Shown here piece by piece: positions 63,703 to 64,000 of a stretch of 64,000 bases of DNA. Below the pieces are notes generated by a model. That model saw nothing but the letters and a program-made list of their open reading frames with translations, was not told where the DNA came from and did not search any database. Every line of letters begins with the position of its first letter. Position 1 is the stretch's first letter. Position numbers and translations under genes: made by a program. The stretch is from Xanthomonas sp. SI (lineage in GTDB: Bacteria > Pseudomonadota > Gammaproteobacteria > Xanthomonadales > Xanthomonadaceae). The stretch spans positions 2,790,001-2,854,000 of the forward strand of contig NZ_CP051261.1 in NCBI RefSeq assembly GCF_014236855.1. Reading direction: 5' to 3'.

Positions 63703-64000
63703 TCAGATCAGTTCGTTCTGGTGGCGCGCGGCCAGCAGGACCAGATCGTTGGCGCGACGGCAGCCCAGCGATTCCATCATTCGTGCGCGGTGGGTCTCCA
63801 CCGTCTTGACGCTGATCCCCAGGTCCGAGGCGATTTCCTTGTTGCTCTGGCCGCGGCCGATCTGGCGCAGGATCTCGCGCTGCCGCGGCGACAGCGCGGC
63901 GACGCCGACCGGGCGTTCGCGGCCCAGCATCGGCGCGATCATCTTCGACGAGATCTGCGGGCTCAGGAACACCTGGTTGAGGCTGGCTGCGCGCAGCGCC
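63703..64000 (-). CDS. LuxR/FixJ-type response regulator, C-terminal part
   Basis: The last 98 or so residues of a protein whose start lies outside the window. The visible part holds a GerE-type helix-turn-helix: LSPRQREILRQIGRGQSNKE followed by IASDLGISVKTVETHRARMM, and ends ...HQNELI. The preceding residues (AASLNQVFLSPQISSKMI) match the hinge of NarL/FixJ regulators, so a receiver domain is probably upstream. No link to flagella can be shown from this fragment. Confidence 0.88.
   Translation of the reverse strand, partial: ALRAASLNQVFLSPQISSKMIAPMLGRERPVGVAALSPRQREILRQIGRGQSNKEIASDLGISVKTVETHRARMMESLGCRRANDLVLLAARHQNELI

Overview
The window is 64 kb of high-GC DNA holding one continuous flagellar, chemotaxis and flagellin-glycan locus. 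Every gene I can support lies on the minus strand. The organism is almost certainly a Xanthomonas or close Xanthomonadaceae relative. The evidence is the gene order rpoN-vemR-fleQ-(glycan island)-fliE, the tandem chemoreceptor genes beside cheA, the Pseudomonas-type order flhF-flhG-fliA-cheY-cheZ-cheA-motA-motB-parC-parP, and Xanthomonadaceae-style intergenic repeats (GTAG palindromes and 'GGGATTCGGGATTGGGG' blocks). I cannot fix the species.

Layout, in order of coordinate (transcription runs from high to low). 1-13.3 kb: five methyl-accepting chemotaxis protein (MCP) genes, the first cut by the window edge, plus a small outer-membrane protein gene. 13.6-16.4 kb: cheA, cheY and a STAS-domain gene. 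16.6-20.6 kb: parP-like CheW protein with a 105-bp repeat array, parC, motB (motD type), motA (motC type). 20.9-27 kb: second cheA, cheZ, cheY, fliA, flhG and an apparently frameshifted flhF. 27.1-30.4 kb: flhA and flhB. 30.5-36.5 kb: two paralogous periplasmic-propeller/GGDEF proteins. 36.7-40.9 kb: fliLMNOPQR. 41.1-48 kb: fliEFGHIJK. 48.3-51.8 kb: a 1,175-residue glycosyltransferase. 52.3-59.9 kb: a nine-gene operon with an FkbM methyltransferase, a hexapeptide acyltransferase, a Rieske oxygenase, a NeuD-like acyltransferase, two SDRs, a ketoacyl-ACP synthase III, an acyl carrier protein and a DegT-type sugar aminotransferase. 60.1-63.4 kb: fleQ, vemR and rpoN. 63.7-64 kb: a LuxR-type regulator fragment.

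Regulation can be read from the DNA. Minus-strand sigma-54 promoters (GG-N10-GC with GGCAC/TTGCA-like boxes) stand before flhB, fliL, fliE, the glycosyltransferase, the aminotransferase-led glycan operon and possibly rpoN. Sigma-28 promoters (T[A/C]AA[G/T]-N12-GCCGATAA-like) stand before the outer-membrane protein/PAS-MCP pair, two other MCP genes, the STAS-cheY-cheA operon, motA and the two GGDEF genes. This gives the usual hierarchy: RpoN/FleQ drive export apparatus and basal body, FliA drives motor, chemotaxis and receptors. The glycan island sits in the RpoN/FleQ tier.

The most interesting part is the glycan island. A sugar aminotransferase plus a private ACP, KAS III, two reductases, two left-handed beta-helix acyltransferases, an oxygenase and a methyltransferase reads as a pathway for an N-acylated, oxidised and O-methylated amino sugar. 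A large glycosyltransferase could place this sugar on flagellin. Other points of note are the flhF frameshift, the repeat-bearing ParP-like protein, and sigma-28-linked diguanylate cyclases inside the flagellar locus.
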